A stretch of 64,000 nt of DNA from Chitinophagaceae bacterium (GCA_016704325.1 JADJAG010000008.1:496001-560000), one strand, 5' to 3'; counted from the stretch's first letter, positions 53,571 to 62,878 are shown. Notes: a model not told the origin generated them from the letters alone. Made by a program: numbers and translations.

Positions 53571-54314
53571 TTAAAGGTCAAAAACGTAATCACCGTCTTT
53601 TTGTTCATTAAATTTTGGCTGGTCGAATTTGTAATAAATAGAAGGTCGGTGCGCCACGCTTTTTTCGGATTCGTTCAGCTTCTTCAGAAACTTCATTCCC
53701 CGTATTTTTTTTCTAAAGTTACCCTTGTCAAATTGCTTATTCAACACGGTCTCAAAAAGCAATTGTAATTGAGTAAGTGTGAATTTTTCAGGCAAAACTT
53801 TAGTCCAGATCGGTTCCGATTTAATTAGTTTTCTCAGATCATCCAGCGACGAGTCTAGAATCTCACGGTGATCGAAAGCAAGTTTCGGCAAACGATACAA
53901 TGTATGCCATTTAATTTTGCTGGCCCAGGAGGAGGCAACAGGAACTAAATCCTGTGTTTCCACCAGTGCAACATAAGCCACGGTAATTACCCTTCCCAGC
54001 GGATGCCTGTCAACGCGGCCAAAAGTATGCACCTGCTTCACATCAATATGCGTAAGTGAAGTCAGATCCTTTAATATGCGGAGTGCTGAAGCATTCAAAT
54101 CTTCATTAGGATAAACAAGATCTCCGGGTAATGCCCAAAAGTTCTTATAAGGTTCTGTACCTCTCTCTATCAGCAACACCTTCAGTTCTCCTTCATGATA
54201 TCCAAAAATCACACAGTCAACGGAAAAGGCAGATTGGAAAAAATCACTGATAGGAATAGAATACAGGTCGTCCTGCTGAATCCGGGACCTGTATGTCAAC
54301 ATCTTTACTGGCAT
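53571..54314 (-). CDS. Nudix-related (NrtR/AraR-type) transcriptional regulator, paralog 2
   Basis: Same architecture as the regulator at 20659-21378: FSVDCVIFGYHEGELKVLLIERG, HPLGRVITVAY, degenerate Nudix box GDLVYPNEDLNASALRILKD and a C-terminal winged helix (FTLTQLQLLFETVLNKQFDKGNFRKK). I start at ATG 54314 because a TAnnTTTG box (TACTTTTG, 54332-54339) lies just upstream; an in-frame ATG at 54374 would extend the protein by 20 residues into that promoter. First gene of the seven-gene saccharide cluster. Confidence 0.85.
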   Translation of the reverse strand: MPVKMLTYRSRIQQDDLYSIPISDFFQSAFSVDCVIFGYHEGELKVLLIERGTEPYKNFWALPGDLVYPNEDLNASALRILKDLTSLTHIDVKQVHTFGRVDRHPLGRVITVAYVALVETQDLVPVASSWASKIKWHTLYRLPKLAFDHREILDSSLDDLRKLIKSEPIWTKVLPEKFTLTQLQLLFETVLNKQFDKGNFRKKIRGMKFLKKLNESEKSVAHRPSIYYKFDQPKFNEQKDGDYVFDL

Positions 54315-54331
54315 TTGTTTATTGATTTTAA

Positions 54332-54339
54332 CAAAAGTA
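54332..54339 (-). promoter_or_regulatory. Possible -7 box for the regulator operon
   Basis: On the minus strand TACTTTTG matches TAnnTTTG, 17 bases before the chosen regulator ATG. No -33 TTG at the right spacing. Confidence 0.35.
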
Positions 54340-54364
54340 GCAACAATATTAAAAGCATATTCTC

Positions 54365-54394
54365 TTTTTGTCATAATTACAAGAATTATTTTTG
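54365..54394 (+). promoter_or_regulatory. Promoter of the T9SS carbohydrate-binding protein gene
   Basis: TTTTTG at 54365-54370 and TATTTTTG at 54387-54394 match the Bacteroidota -33 and -7 elements, 16 bases apart (slightly short). The ATG follows 59 bases later. Confidence 0.45.
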
Positions 54395-54406
54395 TACATA
54401 TTACAA
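54392..54406. promoter_or_regulatory. Putative operator, inverted repeat TTGTA-N5-TACAA
   Basis: Perfect 5+5 inverted repeat overlapping the -7 box of the divergent gene. Shares the core TGTA-N5-TACA with the operator candidate at 21414-21430, beside the paralogous regulator. Confidence 0.5.
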
Positions 54407-54452
54407 TTAGTATTACCTTCGGATTAAATCTTCAACCCAAAAACTTTCTGCA

Positions 54453-57400
54453 ATGCGAAAAATGTTACTCCTTTTATCCGGCATATGCTGGACAGCTGCC
54501 CTGATGGCACAGTCTTACAACATCACCTTCCGGCTCAACATGAATGAAGTGACCGGTACATTCACCACGCCTGAAGTAAACGGAACTTTTAATGGCTGGT
54601 GTGGCAGTTGCAACCCCATGACAGACACAAACGGCGATGGCATCTGGAAAACGACCATCTCCTTGCCGGCAGGTACTTATGAATACAAATTCTCGCATGA
54701 TAATTGGGCGGGACAGGAAACACTTGTTCCCGGATCTTCCTGTACAATAACTACGGGCAGTTTTACCAATCGTAAAGTAACGGTAACTGCCGATGCTACA
54801 CTTGATGTAGCTTGCTGGGGAGCCTGTCTTGATTGTGGTATTGCACCTCCAATTCGGGACATCACTTTTCAAGTGGACATGAATGATGTTACAAGTCCAT
54901 TTACCACCCCGGAGGTAAATGGAACATTTAATAACTGGTGTGGTGGTTGTGCCCCCATGTCAGATACGGATGGTGACAATATCTGGGAACTAACTATTCC
55001 GCTTGAGGATGGCTCCTACGAATATAAATTTGCATATGATTCATGGGCAGGCAGTGAAGATCTTAGCACTGCAGGAAGTTGTACGATAGTTAATGGTGGC
55101 TTCGCAAATCGCAGCCTGAACGTTACAGCCGATGCAACACTTGCGCCGGTTTGCTGGGGCAGCTGCAATGTTTGTTCAACAGGTGGAGGTACACAAATGA
55201 CCCTTCCTGTTTCTTTTGATGAAGCTGATGTAGCTTATGGCCTGGTTGGTTTTGGTGGTGCTGAAGCATCGACAATAGTTGAAGACCCTACGCTTCCCGG
55301 CAACATGGTAGCAAAAGTTACTAAATCTGCTACTGCAGAAACATGGGCCGGAACTACAGTTACTACTCCTGATAATTCCGGGTTTTCATCTGCTATTCCA
55401 TTTACGGCAACGGAAACATTTATGAGTGTTCGTGTGTGGTCTCCCAATGCAGGAATACCCATCAGATTAAAAGTAGAAGATCATGCAGATGTTACACATA
55501 CTGTAGAGACGGAAGTAGTTTCAACGGTAGCCGGCGCATGGGAAACGCTGGTATTCAATTTTGCCAATGAAGCTCCCGGAACAGCGGAATTGAACCTCAA
55601 CTATACTTTTGATAAGGCATCTATCTTTTTCAACTTCGGAACAAGTGGTTCTACTGCAGGCGAAAAAACATACTACTTTGATGATATGGCTTTTGGTGGT
55701 GGAACAGGGGGCGAGAATCACAATGTAACATTCACGGTTAATATGAATGAAGTAACAGCTCCTTTCACCACACCGGAAGTGAATGGTACTTTCAACAACT
55801 GGTGCGGAGGTTGTGCGCCAATGACGGATGTAAATGGTGATGGTATTTGGGAAATAACCATCGAAATTCCTTCAGGTGTTCACGAATACAAATTTGCATA
55901 CGACTCATGGGCAGGTTCTGAAGACCTAACACCCGGCAGCCCCTGCACCGTTACAGCAAATGGATTTACCAACCGTGCTCTTAACGTAACGCAAGATGCA
56001 GTCCTCGGCACTGTTTGTTGGGGATCATGCCTCGATTGCGGACAAGCTCCACCGGATCGACTCATTACTTTCAAAGTTGACATGAATGGAGTTACTGAAA
56101 CTTACACTACTCCTGAAGTAAATGGCACATTCAATAACTGGTGCGGTGGTTGCGCCCCAATGTCAGATACCAATGGTGATAATATCTGGGAACTTACAAT
56201 CCCCTTGCAGGACGGTATTTATGAATATAAGTTTGCGTATGATTCCTGGGCGGGTTCAGAAACTATGATGGCAGGTGCTCCCTGTACTGTAGATAATGGA
56301 GGATTTATTAATCGCTCACTACAGGTTACTGCAGATGCGGTGTTACCTGCTGTTTGCTGGGGTAGTTGCGAAGCATGCGGCGCACTTGCTCAAATGACTT
56401 TGCCTGTAACTTTTGATGAGATCGGTGTTGCTTATGGCCTGGTAGGCTTTGGCGGAGCCGAACTTTCCACGGTTGTTGAAGACCCTACACAGCCTGGCAA
56501 CATGGTTGCAAAAGTAGTGAAGTCCGGTACTGCAGAACCATGGGCTGGCACCACGGTAACTGCTGAAGGCAACCTTGGATTTACTCCACCCATCCCCTTC
56601 ACCAGCACCTCAACAAAAATGAATGTCCGCGTTTGGTCGCCCGATGCCGGCATACCGGTAAGATTAAAAGTGGAAGATCATGCAGATGTTACGCATACCG
56701 TAGAAACAGAAGCGATCACTACTGCAGCTGGCGCATGGCAAGTGCTGGAGTTTGATTTTGCAAATGAAGCACCCGGAACTGCGGAACTTAATCTTGCTTA
56801 TACTTTTGACAAAGCTTCCATCTTCTTCAACTTTGGAACAACAGGTTCAACAGCAGGTGAAAAAACCTACTATTTCGATGATATGGAATTTGGTTCTTCC
56901 GGTGGCTTGGCAGTAAATGTGACCTTCAGGGTTGATATGCAAAATGTAACCGACCCTTATACAACACCTGAAGTTAATGGCACTTTCAATAACTGGTGCG
57001 GAGGTTGTGCACCTATGTCTGATGCAAATGGTGATGATATCTGGGAACTTGTTATTGCACTCGAGCCCGGCACCTACGAATATAAATTTGCTTATGACAC
57101 CTGGGCCGGTTCAGAAACACTGGTTCCCGGAAGTTCATGCACCATCACTACCGGTGAATTTACCAATAGAATTCTGACAGTTACAGCAGAAGAAATATTA
57201 CCAGTAGTTTGCTGGGGAAGTTGTACAGATTGTGGTACGTCTAGTGGTCCTTACAATATTGTCTTCAGTGTCGATATGAGTACGGTTACCGCAACCTATA
57301 CCACTCCTGAAGTAAATGGAACCTTCAATAACTGGTGTGGAGGTTGTGCACCAATGACTGATACTAATGGTGATGATATTTGGGAACTGACTATTCCATT

Positions 57401-57845
57401 GAATGCAGGTACCTATGAATACAAATTTGCTTACGACGCCTGGGCAGGTTCTGAAGACCTGACACCCGGCAGCCCGTGCACAATAACGTTGGATGCATTT
57501 ACCAATCGGCTACTAACAGTTAGCGCCAATGCAACACTGGCCGAAGTTTGTTGGGGATCATGCGAAGCTTGTGTTGTTGGTGTGGAAGATGTGCTGACAT
57601 CCAATGTAATCGATGTATTTCCGAATCCGGCAGCAGATCAAATCACCATCAATCTGAATCAGGCAATTAAACTGCCTGCTACACTGAGCATTATCAATAG
57701 CCTTGGACAAATCGTTTCCAGCCAACCAATGCTTAATGCAGCGAAGAATGAAGTGAACATCAGTCATCTTGCAGATGGAGTATACTTCATCAGAGTATAT
57801 GCAGATGACGCCTTGTTTACAAGTCCTGTTGTTATCAGGAAGTAG
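54453..57845 (+). CDS. T9SS-exported protein with six type A and two type B carbohydrate-binding-like modules
   Basis: 1130 residues with signal peptide (LLLLSGICWTAALMAQ). Six copies of a module of about 110 residues (type A; key motifs TTPEVNGTFNNWCGGC and YEYKFAYDSWAGSE, Cys-rich end CWGSC) start near residues 20, 134, 422, 535, 821 and 934. Two copies of a module of about 165 residues (type B; YGLVGFGGAE, EKTYYFDDM) start near 249 and 648. The order is A-A-B-A-A-B-A-A, then a T9SS tail from about 1043 (VIDVFPNPAADQITI). Type A resembles CBM48/AMPK glycogen-binding folds; type B resembles modules attached to secreted beta-glucanases. Divergent from the glycan cluster and sharing its putative operator. 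Confidence 0.85.
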   Translation: MRKMLLLLSGICWTAALMAQSYNITFRLNMNEVTGTFTTPEVNGTFNGWCGSCNPMTDTNGDGIWKTTISLPAGTYEYKFSHDNWAGQETLVPGSSCTITTGSFTNRKVTVTADATLDVACWGACLDCGIAPPIRDITFQVDMNDVTSPFTTPEVNGTFNNWCGGCAPMSDTDGDNIWELTIPLEDGSYEYKFAYDSWAGSEDLSTAGSCTIVNGGFANRSLNVTADATLAPVCWGSCNVCSTGGGTQMTLPVSFDEADVAYGLVGFGGAEASTIVEDPTLPGNMVAKVTKSATAETWAGTTVTTPDNSGFSSAIPFTATETFMSVRVWSPNAGIPIRLKVEDHADVTHTVETEVVSTVAGAWETLVFNFANEAPGTAELNLNYTFDKASIFFNFGTSGSTAGEKTYYFDDMAFGGGTGGENHNVTFTVNMNEVTAPFTTPEVNGTFNNWCGGCAPMTDVNGDGIWEITIEIPSGVHEYKFAYDSWAGSEDLTPGSPCTVTANGFTNRALNVTQDAVLGTVCWGSCLDCGQAPPDRLITFKVDMNGVTETYTTPEVNGTFNNWCGGCAPMSDTNGDNIWELTIPLQDGIYEYKFAYDSWAGSETMMAGAPCTVDNGGFINRSLQVTADAVLPAVCWGSCEACGALAQMTLPVTFDEIGVAYGLVGFGGAELSTVVEDPTQPGNMVAKVVKSGTAEPWAGTTVTAEGNLGFTPPIPFTSTSTKMNVRVWSPDAGIPVRLKVEDHADVTHTVETEAITTAAGAWQVLEFDFANEAPGTAELNLAYTFDKASIFFNFGTTGSTAGEKTYYFDDMEFGSSGGLAVNVTFRVDMQNVTDPYTTPEVNGTFNNWCGGCAPMSDANGDDIWELVIALEPGTYEYKFAYDTWAGSETLVPGSSCTITTGEFTNRILTVTAEEILPVVCWGSCTDCGTSSGPYNIVFSVDMSTVTATYTTPEVNGTFNNWCGGCAPMTDTNGDDIWELTIPLNAGTYEYKFAYDAWAGSEDLTPGSPCTITLDAFTNRLLTVSANATLAEVCWGSCEACVVGVEDVLTSNVIDVFPNPAADQITINLNQAIKLPATLSIINSLGQIVSSQPMLNAAKNEVNISHLADGVYFIRVYADDALFTSPVVIRK

Positions 57846-57884
57846 ATTAATGCACTATTTGTCCTGAAAATTAATTTGGTAAGA

Positions 57885-57918
57885 AAGCCCTGATGAATAA
57901 TTTCATCAGGGCTTTTTT
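57885..57918 (+). terminator. Terminator of the T9SS carbohydrate-binding protein gene
   Basis: Stem AAGCCCTGATGAA paired with TTCATCAGGGCTT around a short AT loop, followed by a T run, 40 bases behind the stop. Confidence 0.88.
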
Positions 57919-58245
57919 CTTCTTGGTCATTCGCTTAAAGTAGAGATATCTTTATCTGACAGCATTGAGACAATAGCCTGACAAACATTGAACTTCAAAT
58001 AGCAACCTTCTTTTAATAAAAGCGAAGTGCAATATTTAGTTGTTGCGGGAAAGTCATTAACAATGATTGAATGAAATGGCACATTAAAAAATGGCTATCA
58101 ATTTTGCTCGCAGCATTCGTGAATGAAACAGATTTCGCTGATCCGGCAAATCAGCATAATCTGATTAATCTGATTAATCGAATGGGGCTTTGCGTTTGTT
58201 CTACTTTTTCTACGAGGAAGTCAGGTCGGGCTTGTTCAACAGTTT
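57919..58245. other. Gene-free stretch
   Basis: No credible gene on either strand. It contains a short tandem word AATCTGATT (about 58153-58175) and nothing else that stands out. Confidence 0.4.
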
Positions 58246-58407
58246 CTACGATGCTTTTGCTGTCTTCTTTGACAATAGTTTTTTTAAATAAGCTTTCTCC
58301 TCTGCAAAGGTCATGTTCATGATTTCCTTGCTTAATTGGTCACGGATTTCACGCATTGTTTTTACAGCGTCAAAGTTTTTTTCTTTTGTGACTGTCTTTG
58401 TTTTCAT
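58246..58407 (-). CDS. 53-residue partner of the PIN toxin (putative antitoxin)
   Basis: A small reading frame whose ATG overlaps the PIN gene's stop (ATGA at 58404-58407), so it is translationally coupled. The product is short, charged and helical, with the motif FDAVKTMREIRDQLSKEIMN, a Lys-rich start (MKTKTVTKEKN) and a Lys-rich end. The coupling and size suggest a toxin-antitoxin pair with the toxin gene first, the reverse of the common order. No domain is recognised. Confidence 0.62.
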   Translation of the reverse strand: MKTKTVTKEKNFDAVKTMREIRDQLSKEIMNMTFAEEKAYLKKLLSKKTAKAS

Positions 58408-58853
58408 AAGTCTAAAATTTCTTTTGGAGTTCTAATTTCAAGCATTGTGTAATTGTGCTTTAGATTAACAGAGTTGTAACCTCTAATCCGTTTTAAGTTT
58501 ACGATGTGTTTGAAGTTCCAACTCACAAGCACATCAACTTTGCAGATTGTCGCAATGGCGATATGTTGGCAGTCGGCTTTGCTGGTCGCACCAACAACTT
58601 TCTCAAAAATGTAACGGTCAGCTAAAATTTTTGCTTCCTCTGTCAGCTCAACTCGTTGAATTTGTTTTTTGGAATACTTGTCCAAATAGTTGCGAACATG
58701 TTTGGGGGCACGAAGAAGTTCCGCTTCCAAAAGATCTGATACAACCAAAACAATTTCGCCCTTCTCAACTTTCTTGAAAAATGCATTGCTCGCTTCGTCA
58801 AACTCTTTATCATAGAAACCACCAATTACCGATGTATCGACATAAATTCTCAC
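58404..58853 (-). CDS. PIN-domain toxin
   Basis: 149 residues. The N-terminus MRIYVDTSVIGGFYD has the first PIN acidic residue (Asp 6). LLEAELLRAP, SKADCQHIAIATICKVDVLVSWNFKHIV supply the later acidic residues and the typical C-terminal strand. Expected to cleave RNA. Its stop overlaps the start of the downstream 53-residue gene. Confidence 0.82.
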   Translation of the reverse strand: MRIYVDTSVIGGFYDKEFDEASNAFFKKVEKGEIVLVVSDLLEAELLRAPKHVRNYLDKYSKKQIQRVELTEEAKILADRYIFEKVVGATSKADCQHIAIATICKVDVLVSWNFKHIVNLKRIRGYNSVNLKHNYTMLEIRTPKEILDL

Positions 58854-59079
58854 TGGTTGCTTGTCATTTTATAGAGCGAAGATATTGATAAATTGGGACG
58901 ATTTGTGTTGTAAAAAGCTGCTTTTCAAAGTCTGAATGTTGGAAGTTGATGTGTCCCCAGGCATGACGCATAAAATTTGAATATGCGTAAAAAAAATTCG
59001 AATGCCCTGCTATACTTTCCCATTTTGTGTATGGAATCTTCAAAGATCAATTATTTGTATAGCTGGCGGTAGCCAAACC
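58854..59079. other. Gene-free spacer before dispersed element copy 2
   Basis: AT-rich sequence without a credible gene, hairpin or tandem repeat. Confidence 0.4.
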
Positions 59080-59217
59080 GGGTGTACGACAGTTCATTCA
59101 TCTTGTCAAGCAATGGTTGGTGGGTTAAATTGTTAAATGGTTAAATTGCTGGAGCGAAGCAGATCATTTGCTATTCTGTAATCACTTCTCTGGATTACTC
59201 AATACTCAATACTCAAT
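59080..59217 (+). repeat. Dispersed intergenic element, copy 2
   Basis: Same block order as copy 1 at 23814-23965: GGGTGTACGACAGTTCATTC, TTGTCAAGCAATGGTTGGT, GTTAAAT units, GCGAAGCAGATCATTTGC, TGTAATCAC and final ACTCAAT heptamers. Lies upstream of the PNGase F-like gene, facing copy 3. Confidence 0.85.
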
Positions 59218-59290
59218 GACTGAAACAGGTTGACTTTTTTAACTGATTTTTCATTTTTCTATTGACATTTGATTGTTACTATTGCTGTCC

Positions 59291-59345
59291 TGAGTCTTAA
59301 GTCTTAAGTCTTAAGTCTTAAGTCTTAAGTCTTAAGTCTTAAGTC
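59291..59345 (+). repeat. Heptamer tandem repeat (AGTCTTA type, about 7-8 units)
   Basis: Perfect 7-base units, reverse complement of the ACTTAAG units at 28942-28989. Confidence 0.92.
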
Positions 59346-59446
59346 AATATTCAATTTCCAATTTGTCGTTCACCCGCCAAACCTTGATCGCAAGACAATA
59401 GATAAAAATCAGTATTTTCAACCCGCTAACCGCAACATAAATTACC

Positions 59447-62400
59447 ATGAAAAGACTCCTCCTACTCCTTTGTTTACCCATCCTTTTTTTTACGTCTAAT
59501 TCTTTTGCCGGCCCGGGCGATACCATCGTAGTGCAGGCCTTTACCTTCGGCTCACCACAGGATGCATGGTTTGTTTTTCCTTCTAATGAAATCAGTTTCG
59601 AAAAAATACTGATGAAGTATACCCTGAAGTGTAATCCGGCTCAAAACCCAGCCTGCGGAGAATGGGATTACCTGACGTACACCTATCTCTATAAAAACAC
59701 CGGCTTCCTCGATTCAACATTAATCGTACAGCCAACCTATACCGTAAATGGCGCCACACCTCCAAGCATTTCTTATATGAATAATCCGGCCTGGAAATAC
59801 GATGCCTCCTGGCAATATTTTATGGTTAATACAAGCACCACTTCTTTGTCGACTTATTTATCCGGAACCGGCACCACCAATTCTACTGCTCCTTTTGGTA
59901 CTACTGAACCTGTTTCACATTCACAATACCTTTGGAAGGCGAGCGAAATAGCAGCAGCAGGAATGACTGCCGGCAACATCACCGGACTTCAGTTCTATCT
60001 GCAATCACAGGGTGGCCAAATGAATAACATGACCATCAGCATAAAGGCCACCACATTTGAAACACTTTCACAATCCACCTACTCCAATACAGGATTCACT
60101 ACTGTTTATGCAGGTAATACCACTTTCGGCAACACGGGATGGAACAGCATACAACTTACCACGCCTTTTGTTTGGGATGGAACATCAAATCTGCTGATTG
60201 ATATCACGTATGAAAATGATCTATCGTTGCTGAACAATACTGTTGCATCCACAGCTACTTCTTTTAATTCAGGACTAACAGCAGCAGGTACAGACAGGAT
60301 TGCAGCATTCAGTGGTTACAGTTATGTAGAAGTACCTATCAATGATGCAGTGGCTGCCATAGATTCTTTTGTTACAGTAGCATTCTGGTGTTACGGATCA
60401 CCTGCAGCACAACCCATGAATGGAACTGTATTTGAAGCGGTGGATACTTTTCAAAACAGGTTGTTAAACAGTCATCTTCCCTGGTCAGACAGTCGTGTAT
60501 ACTGGGATGCAGGATTCAGCGGAACAGGCTATGACAGAATTGATAAAGCGGCTACTACATCTGAAATTGAAGGCAAATGGAATTACTGGGCCTTCACAAA
60601 AAATGTGGCAACCGGTTCTATGAAAATTTATCTGAATGGTGTACAATGGCATACCGGAACTGCCAAGGTAAGAAGCATGAAGGGTATCAAATATTTTAGA
60701 ATTGGCAAAGGCATCTGGAATGGATCAGAATCTTATGAAGGTAAGATTGATGAATTTGCTGTTTTCAATACAGATCTCTCGCAGGCAACTATTCAATCCT
60801 ATATGCATCAGAAGATCGATGCCACTCATCCCAACTATGCCAACCTCGCATTGTATTATCATTTTGATGATGGCAACTATCAAACATTTGAAGATGCAGC
60901 GCCGGGTAATCACGATCCTGCTATTCTTGCCGGAGTTGATAATCCTTTCAGGGAAGCCGGTGAAATCGTCTCTTACAATGAATCAAGCTTGCGACCAAAC
61001 ATCACTTTTGAACGTGGTGTATATGAACAGTACCTGGATTCTGTATTGGTTTCAGACTCTACAATCATGGCGCCATTTCAAATCATCACTTATAATGATT
61101 CGATTAATAACCCCGGCGTTGCCACCAGTACCTTGAATGCCTGGCCTGTGTATTATAACAACTATGTTTATGATGCGCTGGGAAATGCAATCGATTCTTC
61201 GCTCGTATCCGCTGATACCACACTGTATATCGCATTTTATGAATGGTATAAAAAATACCCGCAGGTCTTTCGCTTTGAGTTAGCACGTTACATCACCCCT
61301 TATGGAATCAACCTCAGCCTGGGCGATGGATTTACATGGACCTTCGATTTAAGTGACTACCGTACTTTGCTTGCAGACAGCGTTCACTTAAATGCCGGCA
61401 ACTGGCAGGAACTGCTGGATGTTAAATTCCTGATGATTGAAGGCACTCCTCCGAGAGATGTATTAAGTGTTCAAAATCTTTGGAACGGTGGTTTCAATTA
61501 TGGCCAGGCAAGTGATCCGATTGAAAACCATTTGCAACCTATCACCGTTGACCTACCGGCTGCTGCTGTTAATACACGATGGAAATCGAGAGTAACCGGT
61601 CATGGCATGGATACTCCCCAAAACTGTGCAGAGTTCTGTTCCAAGATTCATTACTATAAAGTAAATGATGTGGAACAATATTCAAAAGCTGTGTGGAGAG
61701 ACAATTGCGACCTGAATCCTGTCTATCCGCAAGGTGGTACGTGGGTATATGACCGCGCCAACTGGTGCCCCGGTGCTGAAGTGTGGACGTATGACTGGGA
61801 ATTAACGCCATTCACTACAGCCGGAACAAGTGTTAAACTGGACCATGATGTGCAACCCTATACCAATACCGGCGGATGGGATTATTACCAGATTGAAGAT
61901 CAGTTAGTCACCTATGGTGCACCTAACTTTACACTCGATGCAGCAATCGAAGATATTCTTTCACCTACCACCGATCAGATGTGGGGCAGGATGAATCCTA
62001 TTTGCACCAATCCGGTAATCAGGATAAAAAATACAGGATCCACGACACTTACTTCATTAACTATTTCTTATGGACTTAAAGGCGGCACGCCATCAACTTA
62101 TGAATGGACCGGCTCACTCGCCTTTATGGATATTACTTCGGTAACCCTGAATACGTTTGAATGGTTGTCGGGTGCAACAGAATTTGAAGTAAGCATCAGC
62201 AAACCAAATGGCGGCACAGATCAATATGAATGGAATGATAAACGGATAACAAAATTTGTGCAACCACTGCTGGTACCTGAAAAATTTTACATTGATCTGA
62301 AAACAAACAACTATCCGCAACAAACCAAGTACACCGTTAAAGATGAAAGCGGAACTATACTGTTGAATAAGACGGGGCTTACCGCGAATACCATTTACAA

Positions 62401-62878
62401 GGATACCTTAGAGCTGCTGCCGGGTTGTTATAAATTCGAACTGACGGACAGCGGTCAGGATGGCCTTTCCTGGTGGGCGAATCCCGGACAAGGCAGCGGA
62501 TACATACGTTTTAAAAACGCTGTTAATGGTGGCATCATCAAGAATTTCCTCAGTGATTTTGGCGGACAGGTATACCAGCAATTTACCGTTGCAATTACTA
62601 CCAGCATTGATAACTACGTCTATGAAGATAAAACCACCATGGATGTTTATCCCAATCCAACAGATGGTCCGGTTATGATTGACCTTACCTCCGGTGAGCA
62701 TGAAGATGGCAGGCTGGAGATTGCTGATCTACTGGGAAGGAAAGTGTTTGTAAAGCAATTCCAAAACATTACTGCTGAAAGCCTGGAGGTTGATCTTTCA
62801 ACCTATCCGCGTGGTGTCTATTTTGTGAACTTCTATTCCGGTAAAGAACAGCTTACCAGGAAGTTGATTGTTCAGTAA
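59447..62878 (+). CDS. T9SS-exported PNGase F-like protein with inserted LamG region
   Basis: 1143 residues with signal peptide (LLLLLCLPILFFTSNSFAG). The PNGase F N-terminal fold starts DTIVVQAFTFGSPQDAWFVF with NPACGEWDYLTYTYLY (Asp 74, the position of catalytic Asp 60 of PNGase F). About 500 residues are inserted, including a LamG-like domain near 300-450. The fold resumes at RYITPYGINLSLG (about 612). The C-terminal PNGase F part (VTGHGMDTPQNCAEFCSKIH, Glu 729; NPVYPQGGTWVYDRANWCPG) follows, then CARDB-like and T9SS tail parts (TMDVYPNPTDGPVMI...TRKLIVQ). Probably cleaves N-glycans from glycoproteins outside the cell. The Glu 118 equivalent is not certain. Confidence 0.85.
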   Translation: MKRLLLLLCLPILFFTSNSFAGPGDTIVVQAFTFGSPQDAWFVFPSNEISFEKILMKYTLKCNPAQNPACGEWDYLTYTYLYKNTGFLDSTLIVQPTYTVNGATPPSISYMNNPAWKYDASWQYFMVNTSTTSLSTYLSGTGTTNSTAPFGTTEPVSHSQYLWKASEIAAAGMTAGNITGLQFYLQSQGGQMNNMTISIKATTFETLSQSTYSNTGFTTVYAGNTTFGNTGWNSIQLTTPFVWDGTSNLLIDITYENDLSLLNNTVASTATSFNSGLTAAGTDRIAAFSGYSYVEVPINDAVAAIDSFVTVAFWCYGSPAAQPMNGTVFEAVDTFQNRLLNSHLPWSDSRVYWDAGFSGTGYDRIDKAATTSEIEGKWNYWAFTKNVATGSMKIYLNGVQWHTGTAKVRSMKGIKYFRIGKGIWNGSESYEGKIDEFAVFNTDLSQATIQSYMHQKIDATHPNYANLALYYHFDDGNYQTFEDAAPGNHDPAILAGVDNPFREAGEIVSYNESSLRPNITFERGVYEQYLDSVLVSDSTIMAPFQIITYNDSINNPGVATSTLNAWPVYYNNYVYDALGNAIDSSLVSADTTLYIAFYEWYKKYPQVFRFELARYITPYGINLSLGDGFTWTFDLSDYRTLLADSVHLNAGNWQELLDVKFLMIEGTPPRDVLSVQNLWNGGFNYGQASDPIENHLQPITVDLPAAAVNTRWKSRVTGHGMDTPQNCAEFCSKIHYYKVNDVEQYSKAVWRDNCDLNPVYPQGGTWVYDRANWCPGAEVWTYDWELTPFTTAGTSVKLDHDVQPYTNTGGWDYYQIEDQLVTYGAPNFTLDAAIEDILSPTTDQMWGRMNPICTNPVIRIKNTGSTTLTSLTISYGLKGGTPSTYEWTGSLAFMDITSVTLNTFEWLSGATEFEVSISKPNGGTDQYEWNDKRITKFVQPLLVPEKFYIDLKTNNYPQQTKYTVKDESGTILLNKTGLTANTIYKDTLELLPGCYKFELTDSGQDGLSWWANPGQGSGYIRFKNAVNGGIIKNFLSDFGGQVYQQFTVAITTSIDNYVYEDKTTMDVYPNPTDGPVMIDLTSGEHEDGRLEIADLLGRKVFVKQFQNITAESLEVDLSTYPRGVYFVNFYSGKEQLTRKLIVQ

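Noticed and set aside
54315..54374. Longer start of the second Nudix regulator
   Set aside because: It would include the probable promoter of the gene itself, and the paralog has no such extension.
58071..58322. Plus-strand frame of 83 codons opposite the small PIN-partner gene
   Set aside because: Overlaps the coupled minus-strand gene and has no recognisable domain or family resemblance.
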